A stretch of DNA of 64,000 bases, taken from Ornithinibacillus xuwenensis. GTDB taxonomy: Bacteria; Bacillota; Bacilli; Bacillales; Amphibacillaceae. The stretch is from NCBI RefSeq assembly GCF_039614845.1, contig NZ_JBDIML010000002.1:642674-706673 (forward strand), read 5' to 3'. Each line of letters opens with the position of its first letter. Position 1 is the first letter of the stretch. Positions 43,012-51,448 of the stretch are shown one piece after another. Made by a program: the position numbers and the translations under genes. The notes beneath the pieces were generated by a model that ran no database searches, was not told the DNA's origin, and saw nothing but the letters and a program-made list of their open reading frames with translations.

Positions 43012-44193
43012 CTAGTTGATATCTGTAAGACCAGGTGTAGTTATTAATGAATTAATATTATGAACAAACAGTACTGTAGTGATATTATTATCTTCAATAT
43101 ATTCATATACAGTCTTACTATTATAATGCCTTAGATCTAATACTCTAGTTTCAGAAAAGCTCCTGGAAAGGAATTGAATTAATGGATTTGCATACGAATC
43201 TTTCAATATTAGTAGCTTTTCATTGTTCGTAACATTTGGATTCCTAATAATACCTTCTGGTACATCTCCTGAAAAGTAAATCATATACCTATTGGTATAT
43301 TTATCGGGAATATCAAGGTAAGCTAAATCATAAAAGTCTCTGTCACAGCTACCTCGGTAGCAAATTTCAAAATCTTCTTCCTCAAACTTTGGTGTCACAA
43401 TTGTAACTGTATCTGTCCTAGTTGCATAAGAGGCAGTGGTTCTTCTTGCATCAGAACCATAGAATTCAGCTTCGCTTTCTTCCCAGGTAAATTTATTACT
43501 TGGAATTGGTTCCTCTATATCTCCGTTGTTCTCCCTCATCCTATTTATTATATATTCATAGGCATAATGTGCTCCCTTTGGTTTCCAATGGTGATCTGTA
43601 AAAAAGTATAAATTCTCTTCATTGGAGTGTGGTTCAATTGTATCTCTTAAATCAAGGGCAGTAATATTTTTTACGTTAGCTAATTCTTTTAGTAATAAGT
43701 CTGATTGTTTATTTGCATTACTAACAATATAATCAGGTATCTTTTCTTCCATGATAGTCGTTTTATTAGGAATTAAAGAAAAATAGATGTCCACATCATC
43801 CTTTACATTAGATGCAAAGGTATTAATTCTACTAGCGATTTCTTCTGGTTTAACACTTCTCTCATTCGTAACTAAGGTTTGAATTAGATAGCCATCGTCA
43901 CTAATATAAGTACCTTTCACAAGGTTTTGTCCAAATGCTATGCGCTCAATTTTTGATTTGAGTTCTATCCATGAGCTTCTCAATGGAAATTGATCACTAT
44001 GGTAGGTTTGAAATCGTCCGAAATAATTCCCAGAAATCATACTTTCTATCGTAAAGTCAGGTCGTTGCTCTAACTTTCTATTTTCTAGTATGGATGTACT
44101 TTCGTCTGGCTTGATTAAATTCCAAGCGCCGAAGCTAATAATAATTGCAAAGAATAATACTGCTACTATAATTTCTCCTATCGAGTTCTTCAT
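43012..44193 (-). CDS. DHHW family protein, probable O-acyltransferase partner
   Basis: This protein of about 393 aa has an N-terminal membrane anchor (about 8-24) and an extracellular domain. FFTDHHWKPKGAHYAYEYI near residue 200 is the DHHW motif; the domain resembles the SGNH-like AlgX/DltD-type partners of MBOAT enzymes. LLILKDSYANPLIQFL near the C-terminus fits the Ser-containing active-site strand. It lies 22 nt after the MBOAT gene. Together they probably move an acyl (likely acetyl) group through the membrane to an extracellular polymer. I chose ATG 44193 with GGGAGA just upstream. Confidence 0.83.
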   Translation of the reverse strand: MKNSIGEIIVAVLFFAIIISFGAWNLIKPDESTSILENRKLEQRPDFTIESMISGNYFGRFQTYHSDQFPLRSSWIELKSKIERIAFGQNLVKGTYISDDGYLIQTLVTNERSVKPEEIASRINTFASNVKDDVDIYFSLIPNKTTIMEEKIPDYIVSNANKQSDLLLKELANVKNITALDLRDTIEPHSNEENLYFFTDHHWKPKGAHYAYEYIINRMRENNGDIEEPIPSNKFTWEESEAEFYGSDARRTTASYATRTDTVTIVTPKFEEEDFEICYRGSCDRDFYDLAYLDIPDKYTNRYMIYFSGDVPEGIIRNPNVTNNEKLLILKDSYANPLIQFLSRSFSETRVLDLRHYNSKTVYEYIEDNNITTVLFVHNINSLITTPGLTDIN

Positions 44194-44215
44194 AATATCT
44201 CCCACTTTTGTTAGA

Positions 44216-45643
44216 TTAGAAACGGAAATAAATAAACGGATTAAAAGTATCAGCTACTGTATAGGATATTGAAAGTATAAAAATTAGCATGATATACGTG
44301 TTAATTCCAATTTGGTTTAGAAATACATTTGAAAGTGTAGATGTCTGTGATTTAGATTGTATAGCTTCAAATATTTTCATTAGTAAAGGTGTAGAACCAA
44401 TGATAGCGATACCCAAAATAATGCCATTTTGATAAAAATAGAACTGTGCATCAATATCCCAGATCCCATTACCATTAAATCCAAACATTGTTCCTAAATA
44501 AGAGAAAGCATATGAAAAATTATCAGCTCTAAAGAATACCCAACCTATCATAACAAGAATTAACGTATAGATATGGCTAATAGGTTTTGGTATTGATTTT
44601 AACAACTTACCTAAGAATAATTTTTCAATCATAATAAGCAAGCCATAGTAGACACCCCATGCAATAAATGTCCAGCTTGCTCCATGCCAAATTCCTGTTG
44701 CCAGCCAAACGATGAATAGATTTCGGTACGTATTAAATCTACCTCGTCTATTTCCACCAAGTGGAATATATAAATAATCTCTAAACCAAGAGCTTAGTGA
44801 AATATGCCACCTTCTCCAGAATTCTGTAATTGATTTAGAAATATATGGATAATTAAAGTTTTCTAAGAAGTCAAACCCAAGAATCTTTCCTAAACCAATA
44901 GCCATATCAGAATAAGCGGAAAAATCGAAATAGATCTGTAGTGAATAGGAGATTATCCCAATCCATGCAAGACCAGTAGTCATATCTGCTGGGTTTTGTG
45001 AGAATATTTGATCTGCCACAAAACCACAGTTATTCGCTAAAATCATTTTCTTTCCTAAACCGATAATAAACCTTCTTACACCATATAAAATTCTAGGCAA
45101 ATTAGAAAATCGTTTTGTAATTTGTTCCGCAACTGTTTGATATCTTACAATTGGTCCAGCTATAAGTTGTGGAAACAAAGAAATATAGAGGGCCAAATCA
45201 AATGGATTACGTTGAACTTTACCGTCGTTCCGATAAACGTCAATCACATAACTCATTGCTTGAAAAGTAAAGAAGGAGATCCCAATTGGTAAAGGAATTT
45301 CCGGATTAGCAAAATTAGTATTTAATAGAGAATTAATATTTTCAACTATAAAATTTGTATATTTAAAGAAACCTAATATTAGGAGATTAACTACAACCAT
45401 AAACCCTAATATCAGTTTAACTTTTAATTTGTTATTTCTGTTTATGTCAACAATGATTCCTAATACATAGTTAATAATAATAGAAAGAATCATTACAAGG
45501 ACAAACTTTGGTTCTCCCCATGCATAAAAAAACAAACTTCCAATTAAAAGTACGATATTTTTAAGACTTTTAGGAACGATGAAATAAACAATAAGAATTG
45601 CTGGTAAAAATAAAAATAGGAAGACAGTAGAGCTAAAAACCAT
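44216..45643 (-). CDS. MBOAT family O-acyltransferase (AlgI/DltB-like)
   Basis: This protein of about 475 aa has some 10-11 membrane helices and starts MVFSSTVFLFLFLPAILIVYF, typical of AlgI-type MBOATs. Further elements are FFKYTNF, GISFFTFQAMSYVIDVYR, the FWRRWHISLSSWFRDYLYIPLGG motif region and the presumed catalytic His in ATGIWHGASWTF. ATG 45643 has AAAGGA 9 nt upstream. With the DHHW protein it forms a two-gene unit for O-acylation of a surface polymer. DltB of D-alanylation is a relative, but DltA, C and D are absent here. Confidence 0.9.
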   Translation of the reverse strand: MVFSSTVFLFLFLPAILIVYFIVPKSLKNIVLLIGSLFFYAWGEPKFVLVMILSIIINYVLGIIVDINRNNKLKVKLILGFMVVVNLLILGFFKYTNFIVENINSLLNTNFANPEIPLPIGISFFTFQAMSYVIDVYRNDGKVQRNPFDLALYISLFPQLIAGPIVRYQTVAEQITKRFSNLPRILYGVRRFIIGLGKKMILANNCGFVADQIFSQNPADMTTGLAWIGIISYSLQIYFDFSAYSDMAIGLGKILGFDFLENFNYPYISKSITEFWRRWHISLSSWFRDYLYIPLGGNRRGRFNTYRNLFIVWLATGIWHGASWTFIAWGVYYGLLIMIEKLFLGKLLKSIPKPISHIYTLILVMIGWVFFRADNFSYAFSYLGTMFGFNGNGIWDIDAQFYFYQNGIILGIAIIGSTPLLMKIFEAIQSKSQTSTLSNVFLNQIGINTYIMLIFILSISYTVADTFNPFIYFRF

Positions 45644-45823
45644 TAGCATATTTCCTTTCCAATAGTAAATTTTCACGTTTACCATTATAGCACGGTGGAC
45701 AAGAAATGGAGAGAGTTTTTGTAGAAAAGTGTAGAAAGATATTTTCGAATGATTACTTTGTCGGATTTAACAGTCAGGACTTGTGTTCCGGAAATAAATG
45801 GATAATTTTGTCGATAACTTCTT

Positions 45824-45852
45824 TTGTAAATTTTTTGTAAAATCTGTATAAT
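45824..45852 (+). promoter_or_regulatory. Probable sigma-A promoter of the CDP-ribitol module
   Basis: TTGTAA (45824-45829) and a perfect TATAAT (45847-45852) are 17 bp apart, 45 bp upstream of the start codon. Confidence 0.7.
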
Positions 45853-45897
45853 AAAATATAAATATTCTAACTATTTTTTCATTTGGGGGATACATAT

Positions 45898-46587
45898 ATG
45901 TCGCATTACAGCTTTATCCTGCTCTCCGGTGGAATAGGAAAACGGATGCAATTAAATATTCCTAAGCAATTTCTACTACTTGCAGGAAAACCAATTTTTA
46001 TCCATGTTCTTGAGAAGATAGACGTCATCGAAGAGATTAGAGAAATCATCATTCCTTGTCCTCAGGATTTTGTTGAGAAAACAATGGAAACCATTCAGGA
46101 ATACGGAATATCTAAGCCGATACGTTGTATAAATGGGGGAGAATCCAGGCAAGAATCGGTCTACAATGGATTGAAAGAAGCATCCTTTGATCATGTTATT
46201 ATTCACGAGGCGGTTAGGCCATTTGTATCAAGGGAAGCGTTTAAGGCGCTCATGGAGACTGATAATGAAAATGCTATATATGGACTGGATATTCCATTTA
46301 CGGTTCTAAAAGGAAAGCATGTCATTGAAGAAAACTTAGAGAGAGATCAGTTAGTTAATGTTCAACTTCCACATAAATATAGTACGAAGAAGCTTCTATA
46401 TGCGCATGAATGCGCAAGAGAAGATAAACTAGAATTCACAGAGGATGCTAGTCTCTTTTTTCATTATTACAAGAGTGATATTCAAATTTTGCAAGGCAGC
46501 GAGTACAACATCAAGATCACAAAACCTATTGATCGAAAAATTGCAGAGGCAATTTATAGAGAATCTATTTTAATGGAGGGTTATTAA
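45898..46587 (+). CDS. tarI: IspD/TarI-like cytidylyltransferase, probably ribitol-5-phosphate
   Basis: This protein of about 229 aa belongs to the IspD/TarI family. FILLSGGIGKRMQLNIPKQF near residue 6 is the CTP-binding signature. IspD makes an isoprenoid precursor and TarI makes CDP-ribitol for teichoic acid. The next gene overlaps by 1 nt and is a short-chain reductase, an order that fits CDP-ribitol synthesis rather than the isoprenoid route. ATG 45898 has GGGGGAT 8 nt upstream; a TTG at 45883 is less likely. A good promoter precedes it. Confidence 0.82.
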   Translation: MSHYSFILLSGGIGKRMQLNIPKQFLLLAGKPIFIHVLEKIDVIEEIREIIIPCPQDFVEKTMETIQEYGISKPIRCINGGESRQESVYNGLKEASFDHVIIHEAVRPFVSREAFKALMETDNENAIYGLDIPFTVLKGKHVIEENLERDQLVNVQLPHKYSTKKLLYAHECAREDKLEFTEDASLFFHYYKSDIQILQGSEYNIKITKPIDRKIAEAIYRESILMEGY

Positions 46588-47324
46588 TGTCGAAAACTGT
46601 TGTTGTAACTGGTGCAAGTAGAGGAATTGGAAGGGCAATCGCAATTGAATTAAGTCACCGTGAAGATATCTCCAATTTTATATTAATCTCCAGAACTGAA
46701 GAAGGATTAGAAGAAACCTCCACCATGATGAACCCCAACAAAAATATCCAATATTACCCATTAGATTTAACGGATTATGCAGAAGTAAAGGAACTAATAC
46801 AAGAAATAGGAGGAACTTACGGCACTATTGACATGCTCGTGAATGTTGCTGGCTATGCAAATCCAAAGTCTTTACTAGAAACCTCAATTGACGACTGGGA
46901 GATGACATATAAGATTAACGTACATTCCTTATTCAATATGACGAAAGAAGCCGTTAAATTTATGAAGAAGACCGGTGGAAAGATTTTGAATGTGGCATCT
47001 ACAGCGGGTAGCTCAGCTAGACCGGGCTGGCTAGCTTATGCTTCTTCGAAAGCAGCACTGATAAGTATATCGCAGACGTTATCGGAGGAACTATCAGAAT
47101 ATGGTATTTTAGTATATTGCATTTCACCTGGTAGATGTGCTACCGAATTGAGAAAGGTATTAGCGCCAGATGAAGATCCAACAACCATTATGCAACCAGA
47201 GCATGTTGGAGAAGTAGTCAACCAACTACTTTCAGATAATGGTATTTGTCTAGATGGACAGAATATCGTCGTTCGAAAACAGGTTACTACATCGAAGCAA
47301 GCATCCGTAAAACAAACAACATAA
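46587..47324 (+). CDS. Short-chain dehydrogenase/reductase, probable ribulose-5-phosphate reductase role
   Basis: This 245-aa SDR has VVTGASRGIGRAIAIELS (NADP-binding), NVAGYANP and the catalytic YASSK motif with an upstream Ser (VASTAGSS). Its start overlaps the cytidylyltransferase stop by 1 nt. In Haemophilus Acs1/Bcs1 an IspD-like and an SDR-like domain are fused and make CDP-ribitol from ribulose 5-phosphate; this pair looks like the split form. Staphylococcal TarJ does the same job with an unrelated dehydrogenase. The substrate is inferred from context. Confidence 0.82.
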   Translation: MSKTVVVTGASRGIGRAIAIELSHREDISNFILISRTEEGLEETSTMMNPNKNIQYYPLDLTDYAEVKELIQEIGGTYGTIDMLVNVAGYANPKSLLETSIDDWEMTYKINVHSLFNMTKEAVKFMKKTGGKILNVASTAGSSARPGWLAYASSKAALISISQTLSEELSEYGILVYCISPGRCATELRKVLAPDEDPTTIMQPEHVGEVVNQLLSDNGICLDGQNIVVRKQVTTSKQASVKQTT

Positions 47325-47343
47325 AAACAGAGGCGATTATCAA

Positions 47344-48609
47344 ATGAATTCAGTTGAACTGGAAATCATTCAGCTAGTATTACTAGTGCTCATTCTACTT
47401 TCGGTGAATATATCACTTTTAAAGAAATTAAAACTACTCCTAAAACGTAGCATCGTTGTATCCATACGGTTCTTATCGAAGATTGTTCCGAAAAAATCTG
47501 ACCTAGTCGTATTTGGTGGCGAAAGTGGCCAAGGATTCCGTGGGAATACAAAATATATATTTATCGAAATGAATAAAAACGAAGCAATTACTTGTATTTG
47601 GATTACCAAAAATCATCAAGTAATCCAACAAATGTCCCAGCTAGGATATGAGGTTTATCGTCATCATAGCTTAAAGGGCATGTACTACCAATTGCGGGCC
47701 AAATTGATTGTACATTCTCATTCTATTAATGATGATTTTGAAAAAGCTTTATTAGGTGGAGCAATCGCTTATAATACTTGGCATGGAGTAGGGTTGAAAA
47801 AGGTTTGGGGAGCAAATAAAAGCACCTTCTCCTATAAAATCCTGCATGAAACAAATAAGGTAAAACGTTTCTTTGGTAAGTTTGTAGTCCGAGCAAATTT
47901 AGCAGGGAAAAATTACGTTGTTTCCACTAGCCCAAGAGTCTCTTCGTACTATCCAGAGACCTTTCTGGTTTCAAAAGAAAATGTTTTAGAGCTAGGGCAA
48001 GTAAGAAATGATGTGTTTTTTAAAGAAACAGAGGAAGACCTGGAAATCCCAGAGTGGATTCGAAGTGAAAAAGTCATTATGTATATGCCCACTCATCGCA
48101 AGTTTGGGAAGCTTGAAACGGATATTAATCTAGTATTTGATTTTGATAAATTAAATAAACTTTGTAAGGAAAAGGGCTATAAATTTCTCGTGAAGCGGCA
48201 TATGTATAGCACTGGTCAGGTTCCAGAAATCTATGAAAATATTATTGATATCAGTAATTCAACCTATGACCCACAGCTTTTATTAAAGTACACCGACATC
48301 TTGATTACCGATTACTCCAGCTGCTACACAGATTATCTACTATTAAATCGTCCTGTCTTATTCTATAGCTATGATTTGGATTTGTATTTAAAAAAATCCA
48401 ATGAGATGTATTTTAATTATTTTGATGTGACACCTGGTCCAAAAGTAAATGATTTTACAGCTTTGATGCAAGAACTTAACCAATCAATGGAAGCACCGGA
48501 ATTATTCGAGGAAGATAGAAAGCGAGTACTTAATATTTTTTACTCGGAGGAGAATCAAAAGGAAGTTCTACAAAAACAACTAGATTATCTTTATGAACAA
48601 ATTTTGTAA
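47344..48609 (+). CDS. CDP-glycerol/CDP-ribitol phosphotransferase family protein (TarL/K-like)
   Basis: This 421-aa protein starts with one membrane helix (about 6-24) and has the transferase domain with FGGESGQGFRGNTKYIF, NTWHGVGLKKVWG, MYMPTHRKFG, VKRHMY and LITDYSSCYTDYLLLNRP. The divergent motifs, such as GVGLKK and SSCYTDY, set it apart from the TagB/TagF copies. It follows the CDP-ribitol pair by 19 nt, so ribitol phosphate is a likely substrate. It should act at the inner face of the membrane. Confidence 0.82.
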   Translation: MNSVELEIIQLVLLVLILLSVNISLLKKLKLLLKRSIVVSIRFLSKIVPKKSDLVVFGGESGQGFRGNTKYIFIEMNKNEAITCIWITKNHQVIQQMSQLGYEVYRHHSLKGMYYQLRAKLIVHSHSINDDFEKALLGGAIAYNTWHGVGLKKVWGANKSTFSYKILHETNKVKRFFGKFVVRANLAGKNYVVSTSPRVSSYYPETFLVSKENVLELGQVRNDVFFKETEEDLEIPEWIRSEKVIMYMPTHRKFGKLETDINLVFDFDKLNKLCKEKGYKFLVKRHMYSTGQVPEIYENIIDISNSTYDPQLLLKYTDILITDYSSCYTDYLLLNRPVLFYSYDLDLYLKKSNEMYFNYFDVTPGPKVNDFTALMQELNQSMEAPELFEEDRKRVLNIFYSEENQKEVLQKQLDYLYEQIL

Positions 48610-48632
48610 ATAAAGTGAAAGGTAGGTACATA

Positions 48633-49796
48633 ATGAAGCAACTAAGGCTACTACCTACTATTTTAGTGAAATATGGTTTAAGAGCTGCACATGGCATCTT
48701 TAGTCTAATCTTTAAAGTAAAAGACCAAAAAATAACATTTGCATCGTATCGTTCTAATGAACTGAAGGATAATTTGTACTATGTGAGTGAAGAATTCAAG
48801 GAAAAGCATCCAAGCTATAACCGAGTGTATTTGTTGCGAAAATTTGATTCATCGACTATTGGTAAGATGAAATATCTAATTCATCTATTGAAGTCTTGTT
48901 TTCACATCGCGACTTCTCGTTATTTTATTATCGATGATTATTACTTTCCAATTTATGTGATTAAACCGAGAAAACAGGCTGAAATTATACAGTTGTGGCA
49001 TAGTTCAGGAGCTTTGAAAAAGTTCGGATTAAGTACGGTAGGAAAACCATTTGGGCCAAGTTCACAGTACTTGAAGCATGTCAGTATTCATGGTAATTAT
49101 TCGAAGGCATATGTTAGTTCACGTGAGGTTATTCCCTATTTTGCTGAGGCATTTGGGATGGAAAAAGAGAAAATCAAACCATTGGGTGTGCCGAGAACCG
49201 ATTATTTTTATATGGAGGATCTAATCGAACATGCTAGAGAACGGCTGTATAAATGGTATCCCAGCCTCTTTAATAAAAAGTTGATTTTATATGCACCAAC
49301 TTTTAGGGGGAAAAGTCATTACCAGGATAATTTTGAACTACCGTTTGATACAGCTGCTATGGAATCAGCCATAGGGAAAGAATATGCCTTATTAGTTCAT
49401 TTACATCCATACATGAAATCAGAATTAAATTATGAAGAGAATAGCTTCGTTTACAATATAGAAGAAGGATTCACTATACAAGAGTTACTAGGGGTTACAG
49501 ACATATTAATTACGGACTATTCTACGGTATTCTTCGATTATAGCTTGTTAAACCGCCCTATTATATTTTATAGCAATGATTTAGAGGATTATAAAAATGA
49601 ACGGGATTTCTATTATGATTATGAAGCGTTAATTCCAGGTCCAATAATTTCGAATACAGATGCACTTATAAATATTATCCAAAATAACGACTTTAAATCG
49701 CATGATATAGAGAATTTTGCTAATCGATTTTTTGATTATCAGGATGGATTTGCAACGCAACGAATTGTAAGCGATATCTTGCAGAAAACCAAGTAG
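48633..49796 (+). CDS. CDP-polyol phosphotransferase family protein (TagB/TarF-like)
   Basis: This protein of about 387 aa has IQLWHSSGALKKFGLSTVG, ILYAPTFRGKSHY, VHLHPYMKSE and LITDYSTVFFDYSLLNRP. The first motif resembles TagB, a primase, more than TagF. It ends the four-gene series that starts with tarI, so it may add the first or linking polyol phosphate for the ribitol chain. ATG 48633 has AAAGGTAGG 6 nt upstream; GTG 48615 is open but less likely. Confidence 0.83.
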   Translation: MKQLRLLPTILVKYGLRAAHGIFSLIFKVKDQKITFASYRSNELKDNLYYVSEEFKEKHPSYNRVYLLRKFDSSTIGKMKYLIHLLKSCFHIATSRYFIIDDYYFPIYVIKPRKQAEIIQLWHSSGALKKFGLSTVGKPFGPSSQYLKHVSIHGNYSKAYVSSREVIPYFAEAFGMEKEKIKPLGVPRTDYFYMEDLIEHARERLYKWYPSLFNKKLILYAPTFRGKSHYQDNFELPFDTAAMESAIGKEYALLVHLHPYMKSELNYEENSFVYNIEEGFTIQELLGVTDILITDYSTVFFDYSLLNRPIIFYSNDLEDYKNERDFYYDYEALIPGPIISNTDALINIIQNNDFKSHDIENFANRFFDYQDGFATQRIVSDILQKTK

Positions 49797-49818
49797 AATG
49801 TATCTACTTGGTTTTTCT
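49787..49818. terminator. Bidirectional terminator
   Basis: The 11-bp stem AACCAAGTAGA/TCTACTTGGTT has T-runs on both strands and lies between two convergent stops. Confidence 0.88.
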
Positions 49819-50531
49819 TATACAAATATATCCGGATTATTCGAGAATACCCCATCAACACCATATTCTACTAATTCCTCATATCGTTCCTTCTGATTTA
49901 CGGTATAAGGGAACACCTTATATCCTTTTCCTTTGCATTTTGTAACAAATTCTTGGTCCACATACACATGATTTGGATGAATACTATAAACATTCAGATC
50001 ACTATTTTCTGCATAGTTCCATGTTTGTAATATTCGATAGTGAAAAAGTAACCCAAGTGGAATGGAAGGATTAAGATCTTGGACATTTTTTAATGCCACA
50101 TGGTCGAAGGAAGAGATGATAATCTGATCAAGTCGATTATATTCCTCCAGCTTATCAAGCAATAACCTTTCAATCCCTTCATAAATGACGGGAATATTTT
50201 TGATTTCGATATTTAATAGGATGGATTTAGGGCAGATAGCCAATACCTCATCAAGTGTCGGTAATGTTGTACCGCTATATTTGTCTTTGAAGGAGCCACT
50301 AATATCAATCTGTTTAATCTCTTCTAGTGTATAGTCCTTTATCAATGTGGTGGAGCTTTTATTAAACCTTGTTAATTTATGATCATGGCAGACAACTAAT
50401 TGTTTATCTTTTGTTAGTTGTACATCGAGCTCAATTGCTTTTGTTCCTCGTTCAAGCGCCTTTTGAAATGCTGGAATTGTATTTTCAGGGGCCTCCGTTA
50501 AAGAACCACGATGTGCAAAATTTAATACCAT
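49818..50531 (-). CDS. Glycerophosphodiester phosphodiesterase (GDPD), second copy
   Basis: This protein of about 237 aa has NFAHRGSLTEAPENTIPAF, the metal site AIELDVQLTKDKQLVVCHDH and the EIKN strand, as in cytosolic GDPDs. It has no signal peptide. I chose ATG 50531 with GGAG 8 nt upstream; the frame is open further up without a good site. It should release glycerol 3-phosphate from glycerophosphodiesters. Its place inside a teichoic acid locus suggests recycling of polymer breakdown products or precursor supply. Confidence 0.9.
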   Translation of the reverse strand: MVLNFAHRGSLTEAPENTIPAFQKALERGTKAIELDVQLTKDKQLVVCHDHKLTRFNKSSTTLIKDYTLEEIKQIDISGSFKDKYSGTTLPTLDEVLAICPKSILLNIEIKNIPVIYEGIERLLLDKLEEYNRLDQIIISSFDHVALKNVQDLNPSIPLGLLFHYRILQTWNYAENSDLNVYSIHPNHVYVDQEFVTKCKGKGYKVFPYTVNQKERYEELVEYGVDGVFSNNPDIFV

Positions 50532-50672
50532 TTCATCATCTCCATCTTTATTCCATATAGCCTCATCATACCATAAGAAATCCATATCTTAACAATCATC
50601 ATTCACATAAATTAAAGCGATTATTACATAATAAAATAAGAAACGACTTCACATTTAAGGTTGGGTGAAAAT

Positions 50673-51404
50673 ATGAAAATTAGATTAAGTTTGCTAAGTG
50701 TATTCCTGCTATTTTTATTGGTTTCCTGTAATGATGAACCAGAACAAGGACAGCGCGGTGATGAAAGTCCTTTTCAGAATATCTCAACCGAGACTCCAGC
50801 GGATGAACAACCATCAGAGATTCCCAATAATGGCTTGAATACGAACGAGGATCAATTGGCGGATAACGAAGAAATTAACCGTGATCAAGAAGATTTACAA
50901 AAAGCGCTACCAGAAGATTCTATAACGCCTGAGGAATTATATGAAGAGGAACAATATGAAGCTAAGCAGGTTGAAGTAATAACCACATTACCATTTGATA
51001 GCTTTAAAGAACGCTGGAATGCGATATCCGATGCGCAACTTACTAATTTGTACATAAGTAAATTCCAGGAGATGCAAAATGATGTTGGTATTAGCTATAC
51101 AGCGTCATTAAATGCACATATGAAGCTTAGAGTGAAGGTCACAAGTGATTATGTACAATCGGTTGGATTAGTTTCAGATCGGAATGTAGACACCGTGCAG
51201 ATGCTTACAGGATGGTCGCAAGTTATTAAAATTCTACATCCTGAGCTCGAGATACATGATGTGGATGCTTTCTTCAATGAGATTGGAGTCGGTCCTAATG
51301 GAGATTTAACCAATCTAAAGGAAGGAATTTATCCTTATGATTACCTCGAATATGAACTTGCAAAAACGGAAGAAGGATATGTATTTCGTGGAGCCTATAA
51401 ATAG
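50673..51404 (+). CDS. Acidic lipoprotein, function unknown
   Basis: This protein of about 243 aa has a lipoprotein signal (FLLFLLVSC, modified Cys at about 18). A long Glu/Asp/Asn/Gln-rich linker (about 20-100) precedes a folded domain (about 105-243, starting FDSFKERWNAISDAQLTNLY). I do not recognise the domain. ATG 50673 has GGGTGA upstream. It is the first of three plus-strand genes with the SLH-GH18 and lipoprotein-SLH-protease genes, so a surface role linked to wall enzymes is likely. Confidence 0.78.
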   Translation: MKIRLSLLSVFLLFLLVSCNDEPEQGQRGDESPFQNISTETPADEQPSEIPNNGLNTNEDQLADNEEINRDQEDLQKALPEDSITPEELYEEEQYEAKQVEVITTLPFDSFKERWNAISDAQLTNLYISKFQEMQNDVGISYTASLNAHMKLRVKVTSDYVQSVGLVSDRNVDTVQMLTGWSQVIKILHPELEIHDVDAFFNEIGVGPNGDLTNLKEGIYPYDYLEYELAKTEEGYVFRGAYK

Positions 51405-51448
51405 AAGATTGTTTACGCAACTAGAACGTAACACAGGGAGGTACGAAA

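Noticed and set aside
43012..45643. Dlt D-alanylation genes
   Set aside because: The MBOAT is of AlgI type and its partner has a DHHW motif; no dltA or dltC is present.
45898..46587. IspD for isoprenoid synthesis
   Set aside because: Overlap with an SDR and a setting among polyol phosphotransferases favour TarI; there is no ispF or other isoprenoid gene nearby.
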